Shown here: one piece after another, positions 1 through 8,403 of the stretch
Layout: each line of letters begins with the position of its first letter
How positions within the stretch are numbered: the stretch's first letter is position 1
Assembly: GCF_000718015.1 (NCBI RefSeq)
Contig: NZ_JODY01000029.1
Location: 1-64,000 of the forward strand
Direction of reading: 5' to 3'
DNA: 64,000 bases
Source of the DNA: Streptomyces catenulae
GTDB taxonomy: Bacteria > Actinomycetota > Actinomycetes > Streptomycetales > Streptomycetaceae
Notes under the pieces: model-generated
What the model was told of the DNA's origin: nothing
The model's input: only the letters and a program-made list of their open reading frames with translations
The model's database searches: none
Translations under genes and position numbers: made by a program

Positions 1-46
1 GCCCCGCCCCTCCCCCGCACCACCTCGCCCGTCGGCCCCAGGGCCG

Positions 47-52
47 TACGCT
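47..52 (+). promoter_or_regulatory. -10 hexamer for leaderless gene at 59
   Basis: TACGCT ends 6 nt before the GTG start at 59, so transcription would begin on the start codon. No Shine-Dalgarno is visible. The same TACGCT-N6-GTG layout occurs before the gene at 4924. The -35 region is GC-rich and not recognisable. Confidence 0.5.
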
Positions 53-58
53 GGCCGG

Positions 59-973
59 GTGACGAACTCGTACGCGGAGAACGCGCAGGACGGCCGGGAC
101 GGAGCCGACGCCACGGGGGCGGCGGATGCCGCCGATTCCAGGGGGGCGGCGGATGCGACGGATGTGCCGGGGGCGTCCGATGCGGACGGTGCGGCCGAGG
201 CGGCGGCTACCGCGCGGCTCGCGGTGGCGGTGCGCGCCGCGGAGCAGGCGTTGATCGAGTTCGAGATTGCGGTGGAGACGTTCCGGGTGGAGGTGGAGAA
301 CTTCTCCCGCCTGCACCATCAGCGGCTCGGCCCGATGTATGCCCGGCTCGACGAGTTGGACGCGCAGATCGCGGAGGCGGTCGCCGCGCGGTCCGGTGAC
401 CCCGAGGACGTACGGAAGGCCCAGGAGGCGCGGGCGGCGGTGTTGCCGATGCCCGAGGTGGAGGAGTTGTTCCACGGCTGGATGGGGTCGGACGGGCTGT
501 TCCCGGAGGCGCAGGCGATGCTCACCGAGCAGCCGGTGCAGCCGCCGCAGAAGGTGCGGCCGAGTGAGGAGGCGCGCCGGGCGTACCGCGATCTGGTGCG
601 CAAGGCGCATCCGGATCTGGCGCGGGACGAGGCGGAGCGGCTGCGCCGGGACGAGTTCATCGCGCGGGTCAACGCCGCGTACGCCGCGGGGGACGAGGCG
701 ACGCTGGGCGCGCTGACGCGGGAGTGGGAGGCCGGTCCGGCCCCCGCCGAGGAGCGGCTGAGCGCGAGCGAGGAGCTGTACGCGCGGCTGGAGTGGCTGG
801 CGGAGCGCAAGGAGATGCTGGCGGCGGTCGCGTCCGAGCTGGAGGAGAGCGCGATCGGCGCGATGATCAAGATGGCGCCGCAGGATCCGGACCGGTTGCT
901 GGACGAGATCGCCGAGAAGCTGCTCGCCGATGTCGCCGAGCGGGAGGCGCACCTCTCCCAGCTGGTCGGGTAG
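59..973 (+). CDS. J-domain (DnaJ-like) protein
   Basis: 304-residue cytoplasmic protein. Residues 1-55 are a low-complexity Ala/Asp/Gly stretch. Residues 55-110 are a predicted helical or coiled-coil segment. A compact J-domain-like helix pair follows around residues 168-215, with the diagnostic His-Pro-Asp at 184-186 (RKAHPDLARD). A second helical region ends the protein. J domains stimulate Hsp70 (DnaK) ATPase, but there is no Gly/Phe or zinc-finger region, so this is not a canonical DnaJ; the client or partner is unknown. The start is GTG with no SD, and a -10 hexamer lies 6 nt upstream, so the mRNA is probably leaderless. The gene ends 10 nt before the rhodanese gene, whose -10 overlaps this stop codon. 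Confidence 0.7.
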   Translation: MTNSYAENAQDGRDGADATGAADAADSRGAADATDVPGASDADGAAEAAATARLAVAVRAAEQALIEFEIAVETFRVEVENFSRLHHQRLGPMYARLDELDAQIAEAVAARSGDPEDVRKAQEARAAVLPMPEVEELFHGWMGSDGLFPEAQAMLTEQPVQPPQKVRPSEEARRAYRDLVRKAHPDLARDEAERLRRDEFIARVNAAYAAGDEATLGALTREWEAGPAPAEERLSASEELYARLEWLAERKEMLAAVASELEESAIGAMIKMAPQDPDRLLDEIAEKLLADVAEREAHLSQLVG

Positions 974-976
974 CGT
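971..976 (+). promoter_or_regulatory. -10 hexamer overlapping a stop codon
   Basis: TAGCGT begins with the TAG stop of the J-domain gene and lies 7 nt before the ATG at 984. It could drive leaderless transcription of the rhodanese gene separately from the upstream gene. Confidence 0.4.
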
Positions 977-983
977 CGGGGGC

Positions 984-1328
984 ATGCACACAGGTTCTCT
1001 GCCCACGGTTGGTGTCGACGCGCTCACGTCCGAGGATTTCCTGCTGGACGTCCGTGAGGACGACGAGTGGGCGGCGGGGCACGCCGAGGGCGCCCTGCAC
1101 CTTCCGATGAGCGATTTCGTGGCCCGTTACGGCGAGTTGACCGAGGCGGCGCCGGCCGACGGCAAGGTCTATGTGATCTGCCGCTCCGGTGGACGTTCCG
1201 CGCAGGTCGCGCAGTATCTGATCCAGCAGGGCATCGACGCGGTGAACGTCGTCGGCGGGATGCAGGCGTGGGAGTCCGCCGGTCGTCCGGTCTCGGACGG
1301 CAAGGGCGGCACCGGCTCCGTCATCTGA
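984..1328 (+). CDS. Single-domain rhodanese-like protein
   Basis: 114-residue rhodanese fold, the size of a stand-alone sulfurtransferase such as GlpE. It has the LDVRE segment (residues 21-25) and the active-site loop CRSGGRS with catalytic Cys66, where a persulfide would form. The C-terminal VVGGMQAWESAGRPV is typical of the family. It likely moves sulfane sulfur in the cytoplasm; acceptor unknown. The ATG at 984 is chosen because the family match begins there and TAGCGT sits 7 nt upstream. Followed by a hairpin with four T residues. Confidence 0.85.
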   Translation: MHTGSLPTVGVDALTSEDFLLDVREDDEWAAGHAEGALHLPMSDFVARYGELTEAAPADGKVYVICRSGGRSAQVAQYLIQQGIDAVNVVGGMQAWESAGRPVSDGKGGTGSVI

Positions 1329-1337
1329 GGTTCATGG

Positions 1338-1368
1338 GCGGGCCGGGCACTGTGCTCGGCCCGCTTTT
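1338..1368. terminator. Rho-independent-like terminator
   Basis: An 8-bp perfect stem (GCGGGCCG / CGGCCCGC, 1338-1345 and 1357-1364) with an 11-nt loop is followed by TTTT. It lies between the rhodanese gene and the convergent acyl-CoA dehydrogenase gene. Confidence 0.7.
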
Positions 1369-1422
1369 CGGTTTTCCGGCCGTTCTTGTCCGGCCGTTTT
1401 CGGCCACGGCGGTTGCCCTCGG

Positions 1423-2565
1423 TCAGCTGCCCTCCCGTAGCGGGTGGGTGGCGAGGAGGTCGCCGAGGGTTTCCTCGTGGGCGGCGGCGGGGCCGAGGGC
1501 GAGTTCCAGCTGTTTGGCCCAGGCGTGGTAGCGGTGCAGTGCGTAGTCGGTGTCCGCGCCGAAGCCGCCGTGCAGATGCTGGGCGGTCTGCACGGTGCGG
1601 CGGATGCCGTCCGACGCCCAGATCTTGGCGACCGCCACGTCTCCTTCCGGCGGCAGTGCGCCCGCCGTGTCCGTTCCGATGCGCCAGGCGGCCTGCCAGA
1701 GGGTGGCGGCCATCGCGCGGAGGTCGATGAACCGGTCGGCGGTCTGTACCGCGACCGCCTGGAACGTGGCGAGGGGGAAGCCGAACTGTTCGCGTTTCCC
1801 GGTGTAGTCGGCGGTCATCGCGAGCACCGCCTCGCCCAGGCCCAGTGCGAGGGCGCAGGTTCCGCAGGTCAGCAGCTGTTGCAGCGCCTCGGCGGCGCCG
1901 GGGGCGGTCAGTACGTCCGAGGCGGTGAGCCGTACCGAGGTGAGCCGTAGTTCGGCGTGGCGTTCGCCGGTGGTCGGGATCTGCTCGTGGCGGGTGAGTC
2001 CGGGGGCGGTGAGCGGGGCGAGGGCGAGGACCGTTCGGCCGTCGGGGGTGTGGGCGGGCAGCAGGACCCGGTCGGCGCCGTAGGCCCAGGGGACGGCGGT
2101 CTGGACGCCGTCGAGGAGCCAGTCGTCGCCGTCCTGGTGTGCGGTGATGGCGAGGTGTGCCGCGTCGTGGCCGGTGCGTCCGGCGGAGGCTGTGGTGATC
2201 ACGAGTTCGCCGCGGCCGATGCGGGGCAGCAGGTCGGCGCGGACCGCTTCCGGCGCATGGTGTTGCAGCAGGTGGGAGGCGGCGGCGCACTCCAGGAGCG
2301 GGACCCGGGCGAGGACCCGGCCGGCTTCGCGGAGCACCAGGCAGAGGGCGATCGGGTCGAGTCCGGCGCCGCCGTGTTCGGGTGCGGTGAGCAGGCTCAG
2401 CAGGTCGGCGTGGGCGAGGGTGCGCCACAGGTCCCGGTCGAAGTCGTCGGCTACGGCGCCCGCGGTGAGCGCCGGGCTGGGGACCGCGTCGGGCGCCACG
2501 TGCGCGAAGACGGCTTTTGCCGCCTCGGTGGCGGCCTGCTGCTCCTCGGTGAAGGTGAAGTCCAC
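1423..2565 (-). CDS. Acyl-CoA dehydrogenase family protein
   Basis: 380 residues, the usual length for the family. The start MDFTFTEEQQ matches the N-terminal alpha domain, and the C-terminal signature HGGFGADTDYALHRYHAWAK matches the flavin-binding alpha domain. It would oxidise an acyl-CoA thioester at C2-C3, passing electrons through FAD to ETF. The usual YEGT catalytic-Glu motif is not evident. This and the 'GGxG...LHR' form resemble the one-subunit-of-a-pair enzymes of sterol and ring degradation, so the substrate cannot be assigned. Transcribed alone, convergent with the rhodanese gene. Confidence 0.85.
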   Translation of the reverse strand: MDFTFTEEQQAATEAAKAVFAHVAPDAVPSPALTAGAVADDFDRDLWRTLAHADLLSLLTAPEHGGAGLDPIALCLVLREAGRVLARVPLLECAAASHLLQHHAPEAVRADLLPRIGRGELVITTASAGRTGHDAAHLAITAHQDGDDWLLDGVQTAVPWAYGADRVLLPAHTPDGRTVLALAPLTAPGLTRHEQIPTTGERHAELRLTSVRLTASDVLTAPGAAEALQQLLTCGTCALALGLGEAVLAMTADYTGKREQFGFPLATFQAVAVQTADRFIDLRAMAATLWQAAWRIGTDTAGALPPEGDVAVAKIWASDGIRRTVQTAQHLHGGFGADTDYALHRYHAWAKQLELALGPAAAHEETLGDLLATHPLREGS

Positions 2566-2844
2566 TGGTTGTCCTTCCGCGGGCGGCGACCTGACGGAGC
2601 GTCAAGGTAGAACAGGTTGCAGGAATTGGGAATGCGTACGGCCGCGGGGTGCGGTTCCCGGCCCGGTGGGGGCGGGGTGCGTACGGGCGGATGCCCGACA
2701 GGTGTGCGGCGGGTCCGGTCCCGGGCGTCGGCCCCGGGCCGCGTCCGGGGCGTCGTCGGCCGGGGGAAGCTGTGCCCGGTCGGGGTCTCTGGGTACGGTT
2801 CCGGGGCGTAGTGGGCCGATCGGGAATCTGGGAACGGGGCGGGA

Positions 2845-3513
2845 ATGCAGTCAATCGGGGACGAATCGCGGCCGGTGGCCGCGCTCTCGCTGCCCTCGCG
2901 GATCGTCATATGCATGGCGGTCAGCGCCGTGGCCGTGGCCGTGGCGGTTCATCTGGCCATGATGTTTCTGCACATCGCGCCGGAGAACACGCTCACCAAG
3001 GCGCAGGGTTCGGCGATCAGTGAGTACGTCTACCCCGAGTACGAGCAGAACTGGAAGCTGTTCGCGCCCAATCCGATGCAGCAGAACGTCGCCGTCCAGG
3101 TGCGCGCGGAGCTGCGGACCGGCGACGGTGGGCTGCGGACCACCGGCTGGACCGATCTCACCGCGCGCGACAGCCGGGCGATCCACCACAATCCGGTCCC
3201 CAGCCACACGGAGCAGAACCAACTGCGGCGTGCCTGGGAGTACTTCGGCAGCACGCACAATGCGCAGAACGTCCCGATCGGGGTGCGCGGTGAGCTGTCC
3301 GAGCAGTACATCCGGCGGATCACGGTGCGGCGGATGGAGCCGGAGTGGTCGCGGCTGGGGCGCCTCGAACGGCTTCAGGTCCGCTCGGTGACGACGCCGG
3401 TCGCCCCGCCGCACTGGAGCAGCGAGAAGATCAGCGACAAGCCCGCGTTCCGTGTGCTGCCCTGGTGGCCAGTCACCACGGCCGACCTGCCCGAGGGGAC
3501 GGAGAGCAAGTGA
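2845..3513 (+). CDS. DUF5819-type membrane-anchored protein
   Basis: 222 residues. A single hydrophobic helix near the N-terminus (about 20-45) is followed by an extracytoplasmic domain with the family signature NWKLFAPNPMQQN and conserved Arg/Trp-rich segments. The function of this domain family is unknown. It overlaps the start of the HTTM gene by 4 nt (GTGA), so the two are translationally coupled. WKLFAPNP-type proteins are regularly encoded beside HTTM (vitamin K-dependent carboxylase-like) membrane proteins, which suggests a two-component membrane unit; that is inference from context. Confidence 0.75.
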   Translation: MQSIGDESRPVAALSLPSRIVICMAVSAVAVAVAVHLAMMFLHIAPENTLTKAQGSAISEYVYPEYEQNWKLFAPNPMQQNVAVQVRAELRTGDGGLRTTGWTDLTARDSRAIHHNPVPSHTEQNQLRRAWEYFGSTHNAQNVPIGVRGELSEQYIRRITVRRMEPEWSRLGRLERLQVRSVTTPVAPPHWSSEKISDKPAFRVLPWWPVTTADLPEGTESK

Positions 3514-4895
3514 CCGCAGCACCTGACGCACCACGGGATCAGCAGGACCGGCGGGAGCAGGAGCACCGGGAGGACCGGGACCGGCGGGTCCCGGCGGCGC
3601 GGGAGGAGGCCGCACCGGCTTCCGGGGCCGCACCGGCTTCCGGGGTCGCGCCCGCCGCCCCGGCCTCGTCCCCGCCCGCCGAAACCCGTATCGAACGCCT
3701 CGTGGGGCACGGATTCCGGCTGGTCACCGGGCGGGCGATGGCGCCGTACCAGACGGCGGTGGTCCGGATCGGGTTCGCGGCGACATGGCTGCTGTTCCTG
3801 CTCCGGGAGTGGCCGCACCGCGCGGAGCTGTACGGGCCGGACAGTCCGTTCAGCCTGGACATGGCGCGGCAGTTGCTCGACGGCAACCACGCCTTCTCGG
3901 TGCTGCCGTGGTCGGACGGGCGCGGCTGGTTCGAGGTGGTCTATCTCCTCGCGGTCGTCTCCGCCGCGCTGCTGATGCTGGGCTGGCGTACCCGCACCAT
4001 GTCGGTGCTGTTCATGCTCGGTGTGCTGTCGCTGCAGAACCGCAGCATTCTCATCGGCGACGGCGGCGACAACATCATCCATCTGATGTCGATGTACCTG
4101 GTGCTGACCCGGTGCGGGCAGGTGTGGTCGCTGGACGCCCGGCGTGCCCGGCGCGCGGCCGAGCGGGGCGAGGGCGCCGGGCGTGATCTGCCGGGTGTCG
4201 TGCTGTGGGCCGTTCTGGGGCTGGCGCTCGCTGTGGCGCAGCTGTTCGGCTGCTCCGGTCTGAGCTGGTTCGGGCACGGCCCGTTCCCGTACGTCGGCTG
4301 GGGGCTGGCGCTGTGGCTGCTGTGGGCCGCGCACGGGCTGCGGTGGGTGGTGGACCGGCGGGCGCCCGGGGAGCCGCGGATCGTGCTCGATGTGCTGGGC
4401 GCGGTGCTGCACAACGGCGCGCTGCTGGTGATCATGGCCCAGGTCTGTCTCGTCTACGCGACCGCCGGCTGGCTCAAGATCCAGGGCTCGCGCTGGCAGG
4501 ACGGCACCGCGGTCTACTACCCGATGCATCTGGACTACTTCTCGCCGTGGCCGGAGCTGTCCGTGCTGCTCGGCACCAGCGGGCTGCTGGTGCTGCTGAT
4601 CACCTACGGCACGGTGATCGTGCAGGTCGCCTTCCCGTTCACCGTCTTCAACCGGCGGCTGAAGAACGTTCTGCTGGTGGTGATGGTCTGCGAGCACCTG
4701 TCGATCGCGTTCCTGCTGGGGCTGCCGTTCTTCTCCCTGGCGATGGTCGCCGCCGACCTGGTGTTCCTGCCGACGCCCTTCCTGACCTGGATCGGCGGCC
4801 GGATCTCGGAGCTCCGCGCCCGCCGCACCGGGCGGGGCGGTCCGGCGGAGCCGTCCGCCGCCGAGGAGGGGGAGCGGGCACCGGCCGGTACGTAG
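3510..4895 (+). CDS. HTTM-domain integral membrane protein
   Basis: 461 residues from the GTG at 3510. This start overlaps the preceding stop and was chosen over more upstream codons, which lie inside the neighbour. Residues 1-65 are a charged, Ala/Pro-rich cytoplasmic head. After it come several hydrophobic helices starting around residue 85, typical of the HTTM fold related to vitamin K-dependent gamma-carboxylase. Conserved-looking pieces are the first helix after MAPYQTAVVRIGFA, the loop LQNRSILIGDGGDNIIH, and the helix before WLKIQGSRWQDGTAVYYPM. A bacterial activity for the family is not settled, so I assign only the fold. Its partner is probably the DUF5819 protein upstream. Confidence 0.8.
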   Translation: MTAAPDAPRDQQDRREQEHREDRDRRVPAAREEAAPASGAAPASGVAPAAPASSPPAETRIERLVGHGFRLVTGRAMAPYQTAVVRIGFAATWLLFLLREWPHRAELYGPDSPFSLDMARQLLDGNHAFSVLPWSDGRGWFEVVYLLAVVSAALLMLGWRTRTMSVLFMLGVLSLQNRSILIGDGGDNIIHLMSMYLVLTRCGQVWSLDARRARRAAERGEGAGRDLPGVVLWAVLGLALAVAQLFGCSGLSWFGHGPFPYVGWGLALWLLWAAHGLRWVVDRRAPGEPRIVLDVLGAVLHNGALLVIMAQVCLVYATAGWLKIQGSRWQDGTAVYYPMHLDYFSPWPELSVLLGTSGLLVLLITYGTVIVQVAFPFTVFNRRLKNVLLVVMVCEHLSIAFLLGLPFFSLAMVAADLVFLPTPFLTWIGGRISELRARRTGRGGPAEPSAAEEGERAPAGT

Positions 4896-4911
4896 CGCTC
4901 CGGCGGGGTTC

Positions 4912-4917
4912 TACGCT
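4912..4917 (+). promoter_or_regulatory. -10 hexamer for leaderless gene at 4924
   Basis: TACGCT ends 6 nt before the GTG at 4924, with no SD between. It has the same spacing and sequence as the element at 47-52. Confidence 0.5.
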
Positions 4918-4923
4918 CGTGGG

Positions 4924-5640
4924 GTGAGCAGCGAGACAACCATCCCGGCCGAGCAGGGCCCCGACGCCGCGGCGGAGCCGTCCGCCGCGGCCGAACCGCT
5001 CCAGTACGACGAGGGCTACGGCCCGAAGATCGGCGTCGGGCCGCACCCCGAGCCGTGGCCGGAGGACGACCGGTACGACCCGGAGCTGCTCGCCGGGGGC
5101 GACCGGCGCAATGTCGTCGACCACTACCGCTACTGGACGCGGGAGGCGATCGTCGCGGATCTCGACACCCGGCGCCACGACTTCCATGTCGCGGTCGAGA
5201 ACTGGGGCCACGACTTCAACATCGGCTCCGTGGTGCGGACCGCCAACGCCTTCCTCGCCAAGGAGGTCCATATCGTCGGGCAGCGGCGCTGGAACCGCCG
5301 CGGTGCGATGGTGACCGACCGCTATCAGCACGTCCGGCACCACCCGGGCACCGAGGAGCTGACCGCCTGGGCCGCCGCCGAGGGGCTGCCGATCATCGGG
5401 ATCGACAACCTTCCGGGCGCGGTGCCGCTGGAGACCACCGCGTTGCCGCGCCGCTGTGTGCTGCTCTTCGGCCAGGAGGGTCCGGGGCTGACGGATGAGG
5501 CGCGGCGGCACGCCTCGGTGGTCTGCTCGATCGCGCAGTTCGGCTCGACGCGGTCGATCAACGCGGGCGCCGCCGCGGCCATCGCCATGCACGCCTGGAT
5601 CGGCCGCCATGCCGTCATCGAGCCGCCGGTCGCCCCCTGA
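4924..5640 (+). CDS. TrmH/SpoU-family RNA 2'-O-methyltransferase
   Basis: 238 residues. All three SPOUT motifs are visible: motif 1 NWGHDFNIGSVVRTANAF, motif 2 LLFGQEGPGLT, and motif 3 FGSTRSINAGAAAAIAMHAW. These form the trefoil-knot SAM site and the catalytic Arg/Asn/Ser of ribose 2'-O-methylation. Target (tRNA or rRNA) is not determinable. The N-terminal ~45 residues are acidic, low complexity and probably disordered. The GTG start is probably leaderless. A strong hairpin follows at 5654-5694. Confidence 0.88.
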   Translation: MSSETTIPAEQGPDAAAEPSAAAEPLQYDEGYGPKIGVGPHPEPWPEDDRYDPELLAGGDRRNVVDHYRYWTREAIVADLDTRRHDFHVAVENWGHDFNIGSVVRTANAFLAKEVHIVGQRRWNRRGAMVTDRYQHVRHHPGTEELTAWAAAEGLPIIGIDNLPGAVPLETTALPRRCVLLFGQEGPGLTDEARRHASVVCSIAQFGSTRSINAGAAAAIAMHAWIGRHAVIEPPVAP

Positions 5641-5653
5641 CGCGGAAGCGCCA

Positions 5654-5694
5654 ACGCCCCGGCCGGAGGCGAACGGTGCCTCCGGCCGGGGCGT
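5654..5694. terminator. 17-bp perfect-stem terminator hairpin
   Basis: Perfect 17-bp inverted repeat (5654-5670 and 5678-5694) with a 7-nt loop between the convergent methyltransferase and paaN genes. No long T tract, as is common in Streptomyces; it could stop transcription from both sides. Confidence 0.75.
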
Positions 5695-5735
5695 CGGGGT
5701 GCGGGCCGCGGACGGGCGGCCCGGACCGGTTCGAC

Positions 5736-5749
5736 GTTTCACGTGAAAC
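5736..5749. other. parS site 1 (ParB binding)
   Basis: Perfect GTTTCACGTGAAAC in the gap between the terminator and the paaN stop. This is the Streptomyces parS consensus for ParB loading. Confidence 0.92.
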
Positions 5750-5780
5750 ATGACCGGCGGACCGCCCCGCCCGCCGGGCT

Positions 5781-7463
5781 TCACGCCGGGCGCCGTACCT
5801 CCACCGTCCGGAAGCGGTTGGCGACGAACGCGCCGTCGCACAGGGCCGCGTTGGCGGACGGGTTGCCGCCGGAGCCGTGGAAGTCGGAGAACGCCGCGGT
5901 CTGGTTCACATAGACCCCGCCGGTCAGGTTGAGCGACAGCTGGGCGCACTCGTCCAGGCAGACGTCCTGCACCTGGCGCTCCACCTCGGGCGAGGTGGTG
6001 TACGCGCCGACCGTCATGGCGCCCTGCTCGCGGACGGTGTCCCGGAGCAGCGCCACCGCGTCGTCCGCCGAGTCGACGGCGACCGCGAAGGAGACGGGGC
6101 CGAAGCACTCCGTCCGGCAGACCGCCTCGGACTCCGGCTTCGCGCCGTCCAGCTTGATGATCGCGGGGGTGTGTACCGTCGCCCCGGGGAACTCCGGATG
6201 TGTCACCGTCCGGGAGGCCAGCGCCACCTCACCCAGCTCGCCTGCGCCGTCCAGACGCGCCTTGACCTGCGGGTTCACCAGCGCGCCGAGCAGGGCGTTG
6301 GCGCGGGCGTCGTCGCCGAGCAGCCCGCTGACCGCGCCCGCCAGATCCGTGACCACCTCGTCGTACGACTTCGGTCCGGCGTCCGTGGTGATGCCGGCCC
6401 GGGGGATGAGGAGGTTCTGCGGGGTGGTGCACATCTGGCCGCTGTAGAGGGAGAGGGAGAAGGCGAGGTTGCCGAGCATGCCCTTGTAGTCGTCGGTCGA
6501 CTCGATGACGACGGTGTTGACCCCGGCCTTCTCGGTGTACACCTGCGCCTGGCGGGCGTTGCTCTCCAGCCAGTCGCCGAAGGCGGTCGAGCCGGTGTAG
6601 TCGATGATCCGGATCTCCGGGCGCACGGCGAGTGTCTTGGCCAGGCCCTCGCCGGGACGGTCCACCGCCAGGCATACCAGGTCGGCGGGGAACCCGGCCT
6701 CGGTCAGCACCTCGCGGGCCACCCGCACCGTGAGGGCCAGCGGGAGCACGGCCTGGGGGTGCGGCTTGACCAGGACCGGGTTGCCGGTCGCCAGGGAGGC
6801 GAAGAGGCCCGGGTAGCCGTTCCAGGTGGGGAAGGTGTTGCAGCCGATCATCAGGGCCACACCGCGCGGTACGGCGGTGAACGCCTTGGTCAGCTCCAGC
6901 GGATCGCGCTTGCCCTGCGGCTTCGACCAGGGCGCCTGCTCCGGGACGCGCGCCTGCTCGGCGTACGCGTACGCCACCGCCTCCATGCCGCGGTCCTGGG
7001 CGTGCGGCCCACCGGCCTGGAACGCCATCATGAACGCCTGCCCGCTGGTGTGCATCACGGCCTGGGCGAACTCATGGGTGCGGGCGCTGATCCGGGCCAG
7101 GATCTCCAGACAGACGGCCGCCCGCGTCTCGGGGCCCGCGTCCCGCCAGGTCGGCAGCGCCGCGCGCATCGCGGGCAGCAGCACCTCGGGGTCGGGGTGC
7201 GGGTAGGTGATGCCCAGCTCCGGGCCGTACGGGGAGACTTCCTCGCCGACCCAGTCGTCGGTGCCGGGCTGGTCGAGGTCGAAGCGGGTGCCGCGCAGCG
7301 CCTCGAAGGCGGCGAGGCCGTCCGGCGCCGCGGTCTCGCCGTACGCCTTGGGGTGCTCGGGGTGCGGCGACCAGTAGGCACGGGTGCGGATGGTCTCCAG
7401 CGCCTTGTCGAGCGTCGGGCGGTGCTTCTCGATCAACTGCGCGGGGGTCATGTCGGCGGCCAT
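5781..7463 (-). CDS. paaN: PaaN-type phenylacetate-degradation aldehyde dehydrogenase
   Basis: 560 residues from the ATG at 7463, which has GAGGAG about 10 nt upstream; in-frame codons further up lie in the divergent promoter. The sequence is a full aldehyde dehydrogenase-fold protein, with the cofactor-domain segment GNPVLVKPHPQAVLPLAL, IIDYTGSTAFGDWLE, and the active-site region YSGQMCTTPQNLL carrying the presumed catalytic Cys. It matches the PaaN group, which oxidises an aldehyde intermediate of the phenylacetyl-CoA route or a related ring-opened aldehyde. No other paa genes are in the window. It is divergent from a tetR gene, with a PaaR-like operator between them. Confidence 0.82.
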   Translation of the reverse strand: MAADMTPAQLIEKHRPTLDKALETIRTRAYWSPHPEHPKAYGETAAPDGLAAFEALRGTRFDLDQPGTDDWVGEEVSPYGPELGITYPHPDPEVLLPAMRAALPTWRDAGPETRAAVCLEILARISARTHEFAQAVMHTSGQAFMMAFQAGGPHAQDRGMEAVAYAYAEQARVPEQAPWSKPQGKRDPLELTKAFTAVPRGVALMIGCNTFPTWNGYPGLFASLATGNPVLVKPHPQAVLPLALTVRVAREVLTEAGFPADLVCLAVDRPGEGLAKTLAVRPEIRIIDYTGSTAFGDWLESNARQAQVYTEKAGVNTVVIESTDDYKGMLGNLAFSLSLYSGQMCTTPQNLLIPRAGITTDAGPKSYDEVVTDLAGAVSGLLGDDARANALLGALVNPQVKARLDGAGELGEVALASRTVTHPEFPGATVHTPAIIKLDGAKPESEAVCRTECFGPVSFAVAVDSADDAVALLRDTVREQGAMTVGAYTTSPEVERQVQDVCLDECAQLSLNLTGGVYVNQTAAFSDFHGSGGNPSANAALCDGAFVANRFRTVEVRRPA

Positions 7464-7809
7464 CGAAGACCAACTCCTCGTCGAACCGGGCGGAGGGGGA
7501 ACAGGGTGCGGAGCGCAAAGGCTGGGCGGACGGAGTAACGGAGTTAGAGTAACCGAACGATCGGTCGGGGCAAGGGGGTCCGATGAGCCTGTGGAGAACT
7601 CGGCCGGGAAGCGCCGGGCGGTGGACGGCGCGCGGCGCGTGCCCGTACGGAGAAAACGCCGGTCAGGCGGGTGCGGCCCGCCCGCGCGGGGCCGGTCCCG
7701 GGGGCCCGGCGGGAATTCCGCACGCCGTCGGCGGCCTGCGGAAACGGCCGATTGGTGCCGTCCGGTTTCCGAGGCGCCGTGCGCGGGCGGCGGAAGGGGT
7801 GCTGTAATC
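7464..7809. promoter_or_regulatory. Divergent paaN / tetR control region
   Basis: 346-bp gene-free interval between divergent starts. It holds the operator at 7552-7565. On the minus strand just downstream of it, toward paaN, is TACTCT, a plausible -10. The tetR gene has GGAAGGGG about 10 nt before its ATG. The rest is GC-rich with no gene evident. Confidence 0.6.
7552..7565. promoter_or_regulatory. TetR/PaaR-type operator
   Basis: ACCGAACGATCGGT matches the PaaR-type pattern ACCG-NN-CG-NN-CGGT as I recall it from corynebacteria. It overlaps the presumed paaN promoter, so the TetR protein encoded at 7810 probably represses paaN and itself. A second copy with one core change lies at 9042-9055. 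Confidence 0.65.
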
Positions 7810-8394
7810 ATGACCATGGCCAAGCGCGACACCTACACGCCCGATTCGCTGCTCGCGGTCGCCGTCGAGGTGTTCAACGAGCGCGGGTACGACGGCACCT
7901 CCATGGAGCACCTCTCCCGGGCGGCCGGTATCTCCAAGTCCTCGATCTACCACCACGTCCGCAGCAAGGAAGAGCTGCTGCGGCGGGCCATAAACCGTGC
8001 GCTGGACGGGCTCTTCGGCGTCCTGGAGGAGCCGGGTGCCACCGGCGGCCGGGCGATCGAGCGCCTGGAGTACGTCACCCGCCGGGTGGCCGAGGTCCTG
8101 CTGGACGAGCTGCCCTATGTGACGCTGCTGCTGCGGGTGCGGGGCAACACCGACACCGAGCGGTGGGCCATGGAGCGCCGCCGTGAGTTCGACCACCGGG
8201 TCGCCGCACTGCTGAAGGAGGCCGCCGCCGACGGCGACCTCCGCCCGGACGTCGACATCCCGCTGGCCACCCGGCTGCTCTTCGGCATGATCAACTCGAT
8301 CGTCGAGTGGTACCGCCCGGGGCGCGGCGCCGGTCGGGACGAGGTCGCCGAAGCCGTCGTCCGTACCGCCTTCGCGGGGCTGCGCACCTCCTGA
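7810..8394 (+). CDS. TetR-family regulator, PaaR-like
   Basis: 194 residues. The N-terminal HTH is clear: residues 30-57, TSMEHLSRAAGISKSSIYHH, then VRSKEEL. The remainder is the helical ligand domain, including a segment (about 110-190) like those of TetR regulators that bind CoA thioesters. The ATG at 7810 has GGAAGGGG upstream; an ATG 6 nt further in is an alternative. It is divergent from paaN with a PaaR-type operator between. By analogy the ligand could be phenylacetyl-CoA or another acyl-CoA. It ends 9 nt from the convergent lrp-type gene. Confidence 0.85.
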   Translation: MTMAKRDTYTPDSLLAVAVEVFNERGYDGTSMEHLSRAAGISKSSIYHHVRSKEELLRRAINRALDGLFGVLEEPGATGGRAIERLEYVTRRVAEVLLDELPYVTLLLRVRGNTDTERWAMERRREFDHRVAALLKEAAADGDLRPDVDIPLATRLLFGMINSIVEWYRPGRGAGRDEVAEAVVRTAFAGLRTS

Positions 8395-8403
8395 CGGGGC
8401 CGC

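Noticed and set aside
1169..2854. 561-codon minus-strand frame over the acyl-CoA dehydrogenase
   Set aside because: Arg/Pro-rich shadow of a well-supported gene in another frame.
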